From the NCBI GenBank assembly GCA_963921825.1, contig OY997594.1, forward strand, positions 57,397,675 to 57,461,674: DNA of 64,000 bases. Direction: 5' to 3'. Below the pieces are notes generated by a model. It searched no databases. It was not told where the DNA came from and was given only the letters and a program-made list of their open reading frames with translations. Each line of letters opens with the position of its first letter. Positions within the stretch are counted from its first letter, which is position 1. The position numbers were made by a program, and so were the translations under genes. Shown piece by piece: positions 25,028 to 37,461 of the stretch. This DNA comes from Erodium maritimum. Its lineage: Eukaryota; Streptophyta; Magnoliopsida; Geraniales; Geraniaceae.

Positions 25028-27929
25028 ATGGCGTCTCGATTGCAACAGACTCAGGGAGACGACTCGGTTCTTCTGCGCGTCACTCATTCGAATCTCAAAA
25101 CCTTCTGCGCCGATGTCCGCTTCTCTCTTCAGGTTCATCACCGAATGAAGCACTCTTTTTACTGTTAATTGGGATTATTATGCATCATTTTTCATGGTGT
25201 TATTTCGATGGTTGGTGCTTGCAGATGACAGTTGAGGCGGTGAAGGATAAGCTATGGAAAAAATGCGGCACTTCTGTTGACTCCATGAGGCTTGAGCTCT
25301 ATGACGACTCCAACTCTAAAGTTTCCGATCTAACTGACAACTCCAGACCATTCGGTTTCTATTCTCCTCTGGATGGGTTAGTCCTGAGTTCATCATAACC
25401 GTCTCCGAATCTTCTACTTCGTGTCTCAATTTAAGAGTTAAATTTGAGCTTTGTCATTGTTGGGAAATGGGGAAGTGATCTTGATATGCTCAAATGTAGA
25501 AGTTATTGGTCTAGCTGCTGGTTTGGGGTACATTTATGTTGCTAATAGGGCTTGTTGGAAATTGAATTAAGCATGAGTGTTTATTAGAAGGGAGAAGCTA
25601 ATTTTCCCCTTTTTTATGTTAAACCCCAATAGAAGCCACTCAAACCTTCTCTGGCTTCATTTTTTCTGTGTTCATTATATTTGTTTGTTTATTATTGGTT
25701 TATGTTTCTTTTTCTCTGCCAAAAGGTTTCGCGTACATGTTATTGATCTTGACCCATCGTCGGTGACCTCTGGTGGCTGGCTTGAAGACACCTCCTTAGT
25801 GGAGAAGTTCTCGATCTCAGATGAAGCTTTTGATAAACTTGATGGTACGTCCCAAGAAGCTATACTCAGATTTCTCGGGGCATAATTTATTAGCGCGCTG
25901 TTGTTTCATGTTCTTCTTCACTCTAAAAGAGTTTTTCAGTCAATTTAACTTAGTAGAGTTGACTGTTGAAACAACTCTTGGATTTGCTGCTGGCACAATA
26001 TTTCAGAACTAGCCTCTGGATATATATGTATCCCTTCACCTATTTTTTTTATCTGCATGCAGCAAAGTTCACTCATTTTAGTTATGGTTACTAAGTACTG
26101 CTCCAATTTTAAGGAGGCCTAGTTTAGCTTAATAAGAACTATTAAAATCATGTTGGTCTAGATCATGATCTAGCATTAATAGTATATTTTACTATCATGT
26201 TATATTTGCTTTTCAGCAAGCTGAAGAATTAGTTGCCAATTTATGCTATTTCTGTTTATGTTTGTGTTTTAGGTACTTTTAGAAAATTCAAGGGTAAAGT
26301 AGCATTTCAAAATCCATCAGCTTTTGGAAACAAAGTAAGCCCCATAAGTTCCATATCTCTCCTACTTCATCACTTTATAGCAAATTGAAAAACATTCTTT
26401 GCTTTGTCAGCACTCGGTGTGGATAAGATAATGTATCAATAACTAGATGTGTAAATGCAGATGTCAGACAACTATATGGAAGATCTTTGTGCAAACATTA
26501 AGGTTAGTAACCATTTGCCATGGTCTTCCTTCTTTAGCAACATATGTACCTGATACTTGGTACTATTGCATCAAACAAAAGTTGGGTATTTGGCATCATG
26601 AAGTTGGAGACCCAATATTTTGGTAGAGTAACGTAAATATGGAAATATCTGCTGAATAAATTTCAGTGATGGATAATGAAACCATTGTCATGATGGCGTA
26701 CTTTAAACTTTTTTCCTTTCGTCCTGATAGGTAGGTGATAGATGTGAGGTTGAACCTGGGGAGAAACGGGGTGTCGTCAAATTTGTGGGCCGAGCAGAAT
26801 CTTCAGCTCCTGGTTTCTGGGTTGGAGTACAATATGATGAACCACTTGGGAAACATGATGGAATGTATGTGACCTTTATTTTGTGTATCATGGAAATTTC
26901 AGAGATATTACTTATACAGTTTTCCATGATGCTTTGCCCGTTATTTCCTTATATCTAATCTTAATTGTCATTTCCAGTAAGGAAATATAATTTCTGTAAT
27001 TGTTTTTTGATCATAAGCTCAAAAGAATGATTTCTCTTTAGTTTTCTATGCTTACTGGAACAATAGATGGGATCCTGTCACCACTCACCTCTGAGCATTT
27101 AGTATTATAAGTTCAGTATGAACATCTTCAACTATGTTTAGTTAAGTTAGTTGACATAATGTGAATTCTATGAATTATATCCAGTTAAAAATGTTAAGCC
27201 CATAAAAACTTGAGTTTAGGGGAAGAGGAAATTTATGGATGAAAACTTCTGGCTGATGCATATACGGACTTACTAAATCGTATAACACCTCTGTTGTGTC
27301 CAACTGTTACTGTGTCATGCAATGAACTATATCTGATATCGTAAAAGATTATGCTAAGCTTACTAAGAATTCTAGAGTCTTGCTTGCTGTTCGGTTCTTA
27401 TGCTAAACTATACATTCTCTTTTGATCCTGTTTATGATGAATTGTCATTTCTCCCTGTACTGTAGGGTAAAAGGAACTCGTTACTTTCAGTGCCCTCCAC
27501 TTCATGGTGGAGTTGTGAGGCCAGACAAAGTAAAGGTTTGTATACTACCTGTGTTCTTGATTGGGACATCGAACATGTTCACACTGCCCTTTAACATTAA
27601 AATGACTTCCTTTTGAGCTCTATCTCTATTGGTTGCTTGTCAGTTGTTCTTTTAATTAAATGTCCCTTGTGGAGTTGTTAATCGCACAGCATGTTGGGAA
27701 AAAATACAAAAAAACTATAGGTGTTCCATGCTTAGCCTCTTTCCCGTGTATTAGTTTATGTGTTACCCTATCTTCATTCGTAGATGAGTTGGATCCCAAC
27801 GTTGTGGAGGCAAATGGGCATTGTGTTAGTAACATCATAGTTTCAAGTAGACCGATGATAATTGTATTGTATGTTTTCCAGGTTGGCGACTATCCTGAAA
27901 GAGATCCCTTTGAAGAGGAAGAAATCTAA
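25028..27929 (+). CDS. TFCB: Tubulin-folding cofactor B (8 exons)
   Basis: Cytosolic chaperone that, with cofactor E, handles alpha-tubulin during dimer assembly. Exons: 25028-25132, 25225-25376, 25726-25844, 26273-26334, 26461-26502, 26731-26864, 27466-27535, 27882-27929. Frames join through GT-AG introns to 243 residues, the usual plant length. Residues about 10-90 form the ubiquitin-like domain. The C-terminal CAP-Gly domain spans about 160-230, with [10 protein letters not shown] and a GKHDG loop at 200-204 (GKNDG in most CAP-Gly domains). The protein ends in the acidic EEEEI tail (239-243) typical of cofactor B. The start was chosen because the short exon 1 (MASRLQQTQ) leads straight into the ubiquitin-like fold. 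No truncation seen. A hAT fragment begins about 380 bp beyond the stop, and a MITE-like segment lies about 400 bp upstream. Confidence 0.95.
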
Positions 27930-28310
27930 GTGGGTGATGAAGATTTTATTTGCTTGAACTTTTTTCAATTTTTTTTTTTTTACTTCTGAATGCAAGTTTT
28001 ATTTAGCATATGAATGCATGAATTTCAGTGCCCAGGATGGAAGAGATCAAACTGCATGTGTGAGCTATCTTCATTTGTATGATGTGCTTGTGTTGAAGCT
28101 TCCATGGAAGAACCACGCAACATGAACTGAAGGTTGATTGATGATGAAGTAAACACTGGAGGCCTTTTCTGTTTGATGCCTTATTACTATACAGATATGA
28201 CAGAAACATTGTAGTAACGGTCTCACTATTAGTATTTGGTGAATACTGTTTTGCTTTTCTCATTTTTGAATTCATTCGGATGAAAATTCCATGGATTGTC
28301 GACCAATTTC

Positions 28311-28489
28311 TAGGGATGGGCACGGTTCTGTTAACCGGACCGAGCTCCATAATTAGCATCAAACTGAAATATTCAGTTACTCGGAAACAACTATCAGGCC
28401 CAAAACTCCAGTCCCATAACATATCGGTTATCTTAATTTTTTGGGGGTATAATTTGGTTTTTGGTTATCTTTGAATTGCATTGAATCAA
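28311..28489. mobile_element. Truncated hAT-type MITE
   Basis: Begins TAGGGATGGGCACGGTTC, similar to the terminus at 2857, and has the GGTTATCTTAATT/GGTTTTTGGTTAT style of that family. The right end is missing, cut near the Mutator-like element at 28490. Confidence 0.5.
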
Positions 28490-29485
28490 GGGATAATTGT
28501 CCAAAACTATCCTAAAGTTTCGTCTACAAACGTGTTGATGCACAAAGTTTCGTCCACACTTCTGTTAGAAAAACAGACGGAATATTCCGTTTCTGTTATA
28601 CCTGTGACCCATGTGCCAGTTAAGGGTAAAGTGAAATTACCATTTTACACTTAACATTTGAGCCATTTGACTTTTGCAAGGGAAAATACAATTTTACTCT
28701 TTTAAATAATAAATAAATAAACAAATAAAATAAAATAATTTCTAATTAAATTATAAAATCTGTTTTAAATCAAATATTAAATTTAAAAATATATATATAA
28801 AAAATCAATTTCTAATTTTATAAAATATGTTATAATACTTGTAACCTTAAAATACAGAATTGATAATAAGAATTAATTAGTTATTTTTTAAAATAATTAA
28901 ATAATTAATTTTGAAAATAATAATTAAATAATTAATTACAAAAAATTATTTTTCAATAATTAATTTATTTTGAAAATATTAATTAAATAACTTAAATAAT
29001 TAATTGAAAAAAATTAATCAAAAAAATTATTTTGAAATAAATAATTCAATAAAAATGTATAAAATTAACTAAATTTTTTATTTTGACATAATTAATCAAA
29101 TTAATTAATTAAAAAATATTTTGAAATGATTAATTAATTTTTTTTAATTAAAATATTTTTTTTAAATAATTAATTAAATAAATAAATTTATTTTGAAAAA
29201 AATTAATATTAAGAAGTAAAAAATTGAATTAATTAAAGTTAATTAAAACATTAATGAGTTATTAAGGATTTAATGAAGTATGGGGTATAATCGTCTTTCA
29301 ATTCATCTACTTAAAATTCAATTCACACATAGAAGGGTAAAATAGTCATTTCAGATTCTCATGTTAAGTTTTCCTGACAGAAGTGTGTGGAAGAAACTTT
29401 AGGGTAGCCACAGAGCGTGAGCGAAACCCTTTTACACCAAAACGTTTGTGGACGAAACTTTAAGGTAGTTTTGGACAATTATCCC
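28490..29485. mobile_element. Mutator-like MITE, AT-rich
   Basis: The left end GGGATAATTGTCCAAAACTA and the right end are inverted copies, sharing AAAGTTTCGTC(T/C)ACAAACG, over roughly 100 bp. The core (28680-29300) is almost pure A/T with many TTAATTAATT runs. No exact 9-bp duplication could be read, so the superfamily rests on the long inverted ends. 996 bp, no coding sequence. Confidence 0.75.
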
Positions 29486-29574
29486 AATAAAAAATCATTA
29501 GAAAGTTATCAAAGATAATTCAATTTTATCACTTCCTAATGATGGAAGCTCACTTCCTATTGATGAAAAAACAC

Positions 29575-29690
29575 CATATTTACCGTAGCATCCGTAGTTA
29601 TACCACGAATTAACATATGGATTAACATTTACCGTAGCATCTGTAGTTATACCACGAATTAACATATTTACCGTAGCATCCTAGTTATAC
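29575..29690. repeat. Tandem repeat of about 45 bp, three units
   Basis: Units of ATTTACCGTAGCATCCGTAG TTATACCACGAATTAACAT-type sequence, the third slightly shortened. Bracketed by inverted CACTTCCTAATGATGG sequences, so it may be the core of a small foldback element at about 29520-29750. Confidence 0.75.
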
Positions 29691-29759
29691 CATCAATAGG
29701 AAATTCACTTCCTAATGATGGAAACTTTAAGGTAGTTTTCCATCTATCTTCCTATTGAT

Positions 29760-31688
29760 GCAAGTTGCTCTAGATGAAGATCCTCCAAAACCACGATACC
29801 TAACACAAGTCTGATAGCAGTAATCTTGACTACTGGAGAGAATATCTCATTGTAGTCAATCCCCTTCTTCTATTGAAAGCCTTTGACTATTAACCTTTCC
29901 TTGTACCTCTTGCTACCATCACATTCTTCCTTGACCTTGAACACCCATTTATTTTGTAGAGCCTTTTTCCCAGCCGATAACTTGGTCAATGACCAAGTTT
30001 CATTCTTTTCAAAAGATTTCATCTCTTCATCCATGACGGACTCCCACTTAATTGAATCATCGATTTGAACTGCCTTTGTATAACATTGAGGCTCTCCATT
30101 CTCAGTCAACAACAAATAATGTAGTGATGGAGAGAACCGTTCTAGAGGTCTTGAAACTCTGCTTGATCTCCTCACTTCAACTACTAGGATAGCCCATAAT
30201 ATCTTCTCATTATTTTCATGCACTTGACTCTCACTACTGCGTGTAACATCTTCCACTGAAATATCTTCCAACATTGCTTCTTCTTTGCCTTCGGGTTGTT
30301 TAGTGATATCTTGATCCACACTCAAGCGATCCTTGTACATAGCGCTTTCACAGAATGTGACATCTCTGCTTTTGATGACTTTCATCTTTGACTTATCCCA
30401 GAATCTATACCCTGTGTCATCAGATCCATAGCCAATGAATACACACTTATTTGCTTTTGGATCAAGCTTGTCTTTGTCGGAATCATTTACTCTCACATAA
30501 GAAACACAACCAAAGACTCGCAAATGTTGAAGATTTACCTCTTTTCCACGCCATTCTTCTGCAGGAATCTTGAATCCCAAAGGAACTGATGGTCCACGAT
30601 TGATGATGTATGCTGTTGTGCTCACTACGTCTGAACAAAACCTTTTAGGCAATCCTGCTTGAATCCTTATACTCTTCGACCTCTCGTTCATCGTTCTGTT
30701 CATCCTCTCAGCAACACCATTATGCTGGGGCGTCTCAGGCTCAGTCTTCAGCATCCTTATATCATGCTCAACACAATAATCAATAAAACCATCACTACTA
30801 TACTCACCACCATTGTCATACTTTAAACACTTCACTTTTGAGTCTGTTTCATTCTCAACAACAACTTTCCACTTCTTAAAGGTATTAAAAACTTCATCTT
30901 TGTGCTTTACAAAGTAAACTCATACCTTTCTTGTGGAATCATCAATGAAGGTGATGTAGTAGCGGGATCCTCCAATGGATGGAACTTTTGTAGGTCCATA
31001 CACGTTTGAATGCACCATTTCCAGCTTCTTTGTCTTAGGAGGTTTCCCTGACTTCGCAAAGCTAACTCGTTTCTACTTTTCGAACACACATGGTTTGAAA
31101 AAAACTAACCTTCACATTCTTCAGTTATGGAATTTTCCCTTTTGAAGTTAACATCTTCATTCCTTTTTCACGTATATGTCCAAGTCGTTGGTGACATAGA
31201 GTTAAAGAATCTGGCTCATCAGTAACTGCATTAACCTCTTTCACTAGCATCTCTGCCATGTACAAAGTTCCCATCTTCCATCCTCGAGCAATAATCAAGT
31301 TCCCTTTTGATACCTTCTATTGGCTGTCTTTAAAGGTTATATCGTATCCCAAAATGTCCAGATGACTTACAGAGATCAACATTCTCCTTATGGTAGGGTT
31401 ATACCTTACATCTTTTAACTTCCAAATTGTACCCATGGGAGTTTTGACATTCACATCTCCTATGCCTGTAATTTCTTCCATCTCATCATTAACTAGATGA
31501 ATTATACCTTTTAGGGGTCTAAAATTCACTAGCATATTTTTATAATGGGTAGTATGAAAATAAGCACCTAAATCCATGATCCATGACTCAACCGGGCTTT
31601 CTACACAACAGATCAAAGCGTCATCTTCAAATTCTTCTGTCGCATTCACCGAGTTGTTCTCCTTTCTTTCCTTTTTTGGGTTCGGGCA
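29760..31688 (-). pseudogene. Ty1/copia pol remnant: protease, integrase, start of reverse transcriptase
   Basis: 31317-31649 is the copia protease region (WIMDLGAYFHTT, where the usual active-site DSGA is DLGA). 29870-30835 is a 321-codon open frame with the end of the integrase core (DNGGEYSS, TPQHNGVAERMNRT), the C-terminal FGCVSYVRV/FIGYGSDDTGYRFWD blocks, a linker, and reverse transcriptase start (WVFKVKEECDGSKRYKERLI). The element stops near 29765: reverse transcriptase core, RNase H and 3' LTR are missing. gag lies beyond the solo LTR. Confidence 0.9.
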
Positions 31689-34384
31689 TGTAAAGACCGC
31701 TCCGGTTTAAAATGGGTTAAGTTTTAAAGTTTGTTCGTTTGGAGCGTCGGGGTTGAAAATCGGATTAATTTTTGGTTCGTTTAAAAAAAGGTAAAGGGCT
31801 GGACCGGGCGGACCAGACCCGACCTGCAGACCCGGCCCGAGCCAGGCCCGCCCCGACCCAACCTCCTTCGCTTTGGGCCGTGTGAGCCAAGGCCCGTTGA
31901 GGTCCAGTTTCAGCCGGCCCGTGCTTATAAAGCCGGAAATTAGGGTTCTGCACCCTATTTCCCTCTTCTCTCTCTCCTTAGCGTAGCCGGCCCTCCACCT
32001 CCCTCTCTCTCTCTCTTCACCGATCCCCTCTCTCCTTCTTCTCGCCGTCGCCGTCGTCCTCATCTCCGAGCTCCCTCTCCCTCACCCTCCTTCTTCTTCT
32101 CCTTCGTTTCTTCTTCCCTGAGCGTAGCCCGAGCTCCCCGCCGCCTCCCGCGTTCGATTCCGACCACCACAACCCCCCTTTGACCATATCAAGCCGGACC
32201 GCGACGGAAGACGGTGCTCGGACCAGTGAGACGCCGCACCTTCCTCGTGCCACTCCGAAATCTTCGAGTCGTCGTAGCTTCGCCACCGGGAAGAGCAAGC
32301 CGAGCGGGTGAAGTCACCGTTGTTTCCAGATCTGAGACGAGAAGGTTCACCGTGCTCCGCCGCTCCCACGGTCGCAACTACCGCCCGCCGCCGTCCTTCC
32401 CCCTACGGTGAGAACCACTACCACCGTGAGGCTTCGTCCGGTAACGTCACCGCCGATGATCAGTCGGAAATCGGACCGAACCTTTTCCTCTGCTTTTTCT
32501 TCTTCTCGAACCTTGTGGATCTGATTGAACGAAACTGAAAAGAAAAATTAATTAAAGAAATTAAAAGAAAATAAATTAAAACGAAAATCAGTTTTTAAAT
32601 AAAAAGGAATTAAATTAAAAAGGGTTTATAAACATATTTAATTTAAATTGGATTTTGAACTGTTGATCGAACCCGAACGTTTGGATGACAGAATCACTGG
32701 ATGGATAAATCGGACTTAGGACGGGACTAAAGGCGGGAACACCAAACTGGACACCTCGGGAACCGTGCCTCGGAATCTACGCCCCGGGATCCGTGCCTCG
32801 GGAAGTGTGCCCAGGGCTCGGGTACTCGAACCCGATTCGTCGTATAATTCCTTCTTTTGGACCGTTTGTAACTTTTAAATTAACCTTGGAACCGCTATTA
32901 ATTATGGCTTACTGTGTTAACTTAGAGTCCGGCTTCGATCGTAGAGAAGACCGGAGGTAGCAAGCCAGGACGTCAGCAGCTAGGAGACGTAGCTGTTGTG
33001 TTCGTCTTGAGGTAGGAAACGTAGCGGATACCGGTTCGATTGTGGAAAGTTACTAGTATGCCTATAGGTCGTTTTTAAGTAATTTATACTGTTAGAATTG
33101 CATGATTAGGAGGTGAGAAACGAGTGAATTGAGGGATAACTTACGTGCCATGTCGAGCCGTAAGTTTGTGATTGTTGTGCTGGTAGAAATGCATGCGGGC
33201 CATGTCGAGCCCTTAGGTTGTGTGTTGTTTGAATTGCCTTGGTTTGATTGAAATGCACGCTGAGTGATTTAGGTATGTTAGATTGAGAAGCATGTTGTAG
33301 TATTACTCGTTGTAGTGTGTTGTGGTTATTCTTGGGCAAGTGTGCCATGCGTGTTTTGACGTGAATCATTGCTTGAGAAATGGTCGGGTGGTTGATAGAC
33401 CGACGTGACTGGTTGTGGTAAGATTGTTGGGCTTGGTAAGCCGTGTTTGAATTATGGCATTGCGATGCGTGTTATTATCTTGATGTGTGTTCCAAGAGGA
33501 GTTGTATTCCGGTATGGTACCTACGACCGAGGGGGTACACCGGTGTAGGGTTGTACCTAGGCCGACGGTGTGGTCCCACGTATGCGCGGTCCCCCGGGTA
33601 GTGGTTCCGGTACGATACCTATATCGAGGGGGTATTCAAATGTGGGACATCTAGGCCGATGGTTTGTGGTGACACTGGGTGTCGTGTTTTGGCTCTAGGA
33701 GTCGTGCTAGGAAGATGTCTAGGCCGATGGAGATTCTGGTGTGACGTATTATGATTGTGCCCCGAGTGTTTTCCGGGAAGATATCTAGGCCGATGCTGTG
33801 TGTTCTGGTGTGATATGATGGAGTCGGGTTGTGGCTAGCCGGCGGAGTAGGGGACTGCGGTACGGGACGCGTATGTGATTTTACTGTTTACTTTGTGCTT
33901 GACGACCTGTTAAGTGATGTGGTTGCAGTTTGTGCTTGTTCGTTTGAGTATGTTTGTGAGTGTGGTTTGGTCTTGAGTTGAGGATTGTGGTTACAAGTTC
34001 CGTTGGAAATTAGTTGTGCTGTACTAGTATGCCCTAATTGGACGGTTACCCGTGGTGGTGAGCGCTTGCTTATAACCTTAACTACTTTTCCTACTGAGCG
34101 AAAGCTCACCCCCTTATCTTGTTGTTTTTCAGGTCCTAAGCGGGTTGTGTACTAGCTGGATGCTCGACGCTTGGGAGCTTGCGAGGGTCCTAGGCTAGTA
34201 GTCTAGAGACGTACCGTTATCTTTTGAACTGTTTTACCGTTGTTTTTACCAAGCTGTTGACTCATGGTGATTTTCAGGGTTTTAAATTGTTATTAAAGAC
34301 TTGTCTCGACTTACTTTCATTTAAAATTATTATTGTTTTAGTTCACGTCTCGAGTCCGGTCAAAACCGGATTTGGGGCGTGACA
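31689..34384 (+). mobile_element. Large solo LTR, copy C (complete)
   Basis: From TGTAAAGACCGCTCC to GGGGCGTGACA. The flanking 5-mers GGGCA and TGGAA (31684-31688, 34385-34389) are a plausible mutated duplication, because removing the element and one 5-mer restores the copia zinc-knuckle frame. The central part has repeats built on CCTAGGCCGA (about 33510-33800). CTACTGAGCG(A)AAGCTCACC near 34092 is shared with A, B and D. 2696 bp. Confidence 0.85.
31926..31932 (+). promoter_or_regulatory. Probable TATA box of solo LTR copy C
   Basis: TATAAAG, followed by a pyrimidine-rich leader of CT runs and a GC-rich region, the layout of a plant retroelement U3-R boundary. Supports plus orientation. Functional status unknown. 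Confidence 0.5.
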
Positions 34385-35146
34385 TGGAATTGATTCTTGA
34401 AGTGGCAAGTTTGTTGACAACTATAGCAAGTCACGTCTGCTCTGCTTTTAGATTGTACTCTCCTTCTGGACTTCTATCTGCCTCACCCTTTGTTCTTCCC
34501 CCTTTCAAAGTTCCTACCTTTTCCATCCACGTTCAACACGGAGCCTAACGATTATCTGAAATTCCTTCTACGAATATCTTCCCCGAGAATCAAGCATGTT
34601 ATCCCCTCGAACGACAGCTTAGTAGATACAGACGAACTACTAACTGCTGTGACAATTCCTGACCAACTATCAGGTAACGAAGACAGAAATAACAAGGCTC
34701 TTACCTCATCATCGAATTTAATGTCCACTGACACTTATCTGGATAATATCGTATTAAATTCGTTCACATGATCGGTAACATTAGCACCCTCCCTCATCTT
34801 CGTATTAACCAATAGACGAATCAAATATACCTTGTTTGATGCAGATGACTTTTCGTACATATTTGATAACGCCTTTATGAATCCGTAGGTAGTCATCTCC
34901 TTCTTGACATTGTAGGCAACATTCCTTGTCAATGTCAACCTCACCGCTCCAAGTGCTTGTCGATCCAGCAACTGCCAATCGGTTGAACTTAGATTCTCTG
35001 GTTTGGTCTCTAACAAGGGCTCGTGTAGCTTCTTCTAGTACAAATAATCCTCAATCTGCATATTTCAGATGCCAAAATCTTTCCTATCAAACTGGTCGAT
35101 TCGAACTTTCTCACCTTCTGCCATTCCCCCCACTTGCCATAATCAG
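34385..35146 (-). pseudogene. Ty1/copia gag remnant
   Basis: Frames 34735-35016 and 34552-34734 give copia gag (WQLLDRQALGAVRLTLTRNV, VLL-type LPDSW block) with the end near 34450 encoding a CX2C...H zinc knuckle (CYSCQQT...HFKNQ) interrupted by solo LTR C. The two gag frames differ by a stop or shift near 34735. N-terminal gag starts close to the primer site. Confidence 0.85.
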
Positions 35147-35158
35147 ACTCTAATACCA
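35147..35158 (-). other. Copia primer-binding site
   Basis: TGGTATTAGAGT on the minus strand, two bases inside the LTR, matches the initiator-methionine tRNA primer consensus TGGTATCAGAGC except at two places. Confidence 0.8.
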
Positions 35159-35160
35159 GT

Positions 35161-35494
35161 TGTTGGGGTATAACAACGTGGAACAATATTCAAGAAAGAA
35201 GAAACCAAGAGAAAATAAGCAATCACACAAGAACACAAGCATTTACATGGTTCGGTAATTTACCTATGTCCACGGTCTCACTACTCTCTTCTTATTGCTC
35301 TCACAATGAATGAATGATTTGGGTTTACAAGTACATGGTATTTATAGGAGAAGGCAATGGGTAAATAAGGTAGGAATTAGATTACCTAATCCTAATAGGA
35401 AATCTCTTCTAACTGCCTACTCAAGCCTTTACCTAAATCTATTAGGAAGACTAAATCTTTCCTAAATAAATAGGAAGTCTCCACAACCCTAACA
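35161..35494 (-). mobile_element. 5' LTR of the copia element
   Basis: Minus strand: TGTTAGGGTTGTGG at 35494 to ACCCCAACA at 35161, 334 bp. TATAAATA at 35346-35339. The primer site follows directly. It sits inside gypsy gag sequence. The right flank is ATGAC; no partner duplication is visible because the 3' end of the element is lost. Confidence 0.88.
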
Positions 35495-36580
35495 ATGACT
35501 TCAAAAGTTCGTGAGTACTGAGGTCCCCATCGTTGACTCATTCGTTGCTCTTCCATCCGCGCCAAGAACATGGCGCGTCCGAAGGAATCAAGCGGCATGA
35601 TTAGCACGCCCGTTCTCAATTGTGGCGTGAGACCACTAATGAAATTCACGACGAAGAAGTCCTCGGTGAACGCAGGGTTTTTAGTCATCATTAACCCTCT
35701 CATTACTTTGAATTTGTCCTCATACTCCAGAAGCGAGCCTTCTTGCTTCAATTGCTTGATGTTGGATGCTACCTTATTGTTCCTTCCTTCATCAAACTTT
35801 CATGCCATGGCATGTGTCAGTTGATTCCAGCCAAACTCGCCTCTTCCTCTTTGGTAATCTTAGAACTAGACCTCTTCCCTTCCTTTGAAATGTATTATTG
35901 CCAACCTAACACGTATCTCCTCTAGTACTACACAGAGGTAGAAGTAACTCGTCTACTTTTGGATCCATCATTGAACCTCCTCGCCGTTAAAGGATAGAAA
36001 CTGAATTTTCGGTGTCCGAAATGTCAGAGCATTATGATCTCGCCTGATTTCCGCGGTCTGTCCGCCTTGGTTGAGACGATCATCTCCTAACTCAAACTTG
36101 TGATCGCTCCTTCGGATCTCTGGCTTGCGAAATTCATCCTATCGACGAACTCCTTTAGATTTTACACCTTGTTTGAAGCGATCATCCTCCGGGTAGAGTT
36201 CGCGATGCTTGTTTCTCCGGCGAGCTCCTTCAGATTTGACCTCTTATACTCTGTTCCTCTCGTTACAACGTTCGTGCTGAGAACTTTTGCTGCAGTGTGA
36301 GTCACCGCATGATTCCTTTCGCCAAAGATCTATCGGTGTGCTTCGATGCTCTCTAGTTAAGGAACCTCTCGTTGCTCGATATTCTCGACTCAGCCGGCCA
36401 AATCATGAAGAATCGCGAGGATCTCGTTTAATTGGGCTTCAGTTCTTCTCGTCATGGCCTCTACGTTGGGTTTGATGTTGAGGTCTTGTACCAGTAGGTT
36501 CAATTGTTGGAAACTTGGTCATGCTGCTTGTCGCGCCACATCTTTGAGGTCGGAAGCTCTGGTCATCGTCGTTGAACCGG
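35495..36580 (-). pseudogene. Ty3/gypsy-type gag remnant
   Basis: The 35392-35751 frame has the gag block LLEYEDKFKVMRGLMM, FVVNFISGLTPQLRTGV and ARMEEQ, typical of plant gypsy gag; only the part above 35494 belongs to it. Upstream frames to 36580 are short, broken N-terminal gag. Truncated by the copia insertion; no pol or 3' LTR of this element is in the window. Confidence 0.75.
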
Positions 36581-36593
36581 AGCTCTGATACCA
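36581..36593 (-). other. Gypsy primer-binding site
   Basis: TGGTATCAGAGCT on the minus strand, exactly the initiator-methionine tRNA primer motif, three bases inside the LTR. Confidence 0.9.
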
Positions 36594-36596
36594 CTT

Positions 36597-36838
36597 TGTT
36601 AGGCCTTAGAGAACTGGCCAAGCTTTATTGATCTCGAAATGGAATTACAGACTCGCAACGCCTTGTACAGTTACCGCACTTCTTTCTCTCTCGCCCACTC
36701 TCTGTACTTACAGACTTGAACAAGATGAAGAAGACAACGAGTTCGTTCTTTATTTATAGACTCGAGCCACGTCGACCAATTGACTTCCATGTCATCGGTT
36801 GACTCTAACCAACTAACAGACTACATTGTGCTCTAACA
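36597..36838 (-). mobile_element. 5' LTR of the gypsy-type element (short, 242 bp)
   Basis: Minus strand TGTTAGAGCACAATG at 36838 to GGCCTAACA at 36597, with mirror ends TGTTAG/CTAACA and TATAAATAAAG near 36755. The outer boundary was chosen from these ends, not from a duplication. Confidence 0.7.
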
Positions 36839-37100
36839 AATTACATATGGCGTCAAGTGTCCGCCAAACGTCCTCCAGCTCAACCCCTTTATTGATGCTA
36901 CATTTCACTCACAATCACCCCCTCAACTCCTGGTTGAGAGCTCCCTTCTCCGCTCTCTATCCCTAAGGTATGGAAGAACGATCTCCAAATTAGTAGTTAT
37001 AACAATGTCACAAGCATGATGCATCATGGTGAAAGACCTAAGAGCACGATTCAACCCAGAAAGATAGACCCGGCACGTATAGACTAAGAGCAGAGGATTA
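36839..37100. other. Unassigned intergenic DNA
   Basis: Short pyrimidine-rich stretch with no coding sequence; possibly further gypsy LTR sequence if the true LTR start is upstream of 36838. Confidence 0.3.
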
Positions 37101-37109
37101 TAATATTAA

Positions 37110-37452
37110 GGGGAAACCCTGTTTCCTAACCCCATTTGAGCTTTGTTTTTCAATTCCTAACGTAGGTTTACCTTTGGTGACATTTTCCAACTGCCACCTT
37201 TCATTTTTTTGCAGAAAGTATCGTTTACCGTTTATTTTGACGATTCCGTTAGTTTTTTTCCACGTGTCACTTCACCTTGACGACACATGGCCGACATGTG
37301 GGCAAAAAACTAATGGAATCGTCAGTTTTGACGATTTCTGATACTTTCTGCAAAAAATTGAAAGGTGACAGTTTGGAAATGTCACCAAAGGTAGACCTAG
37401 GTTGGGAATTGAAAAACAAAGCTCAAATGGGGTTAAGAAACAGGGCTACCAC
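37110..37452. mobile_element. Palindromic MITE with 9-bp duplication
   Basis: The two halves are inverted copies for well over 100 bp (sharing AACCCCATTTGAGCTTTGTT and CACCTTTCA...TTTTTTGCAGAAAGTATC). TAATATTAA is exactly duplicated at 37101-37109 and 37453-37461, implying Mutator-type transposition. 343 bp, non-coding. Confidence 0.9.
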
Positions 37453-37461
37453 TAATATTAA

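Noticed and set aside
31707-32538. Several 60-118-codon ORFs
   Set aside because: GC-rich leader of solo LTR C; overlapping frames on both strands and no recognised domain.
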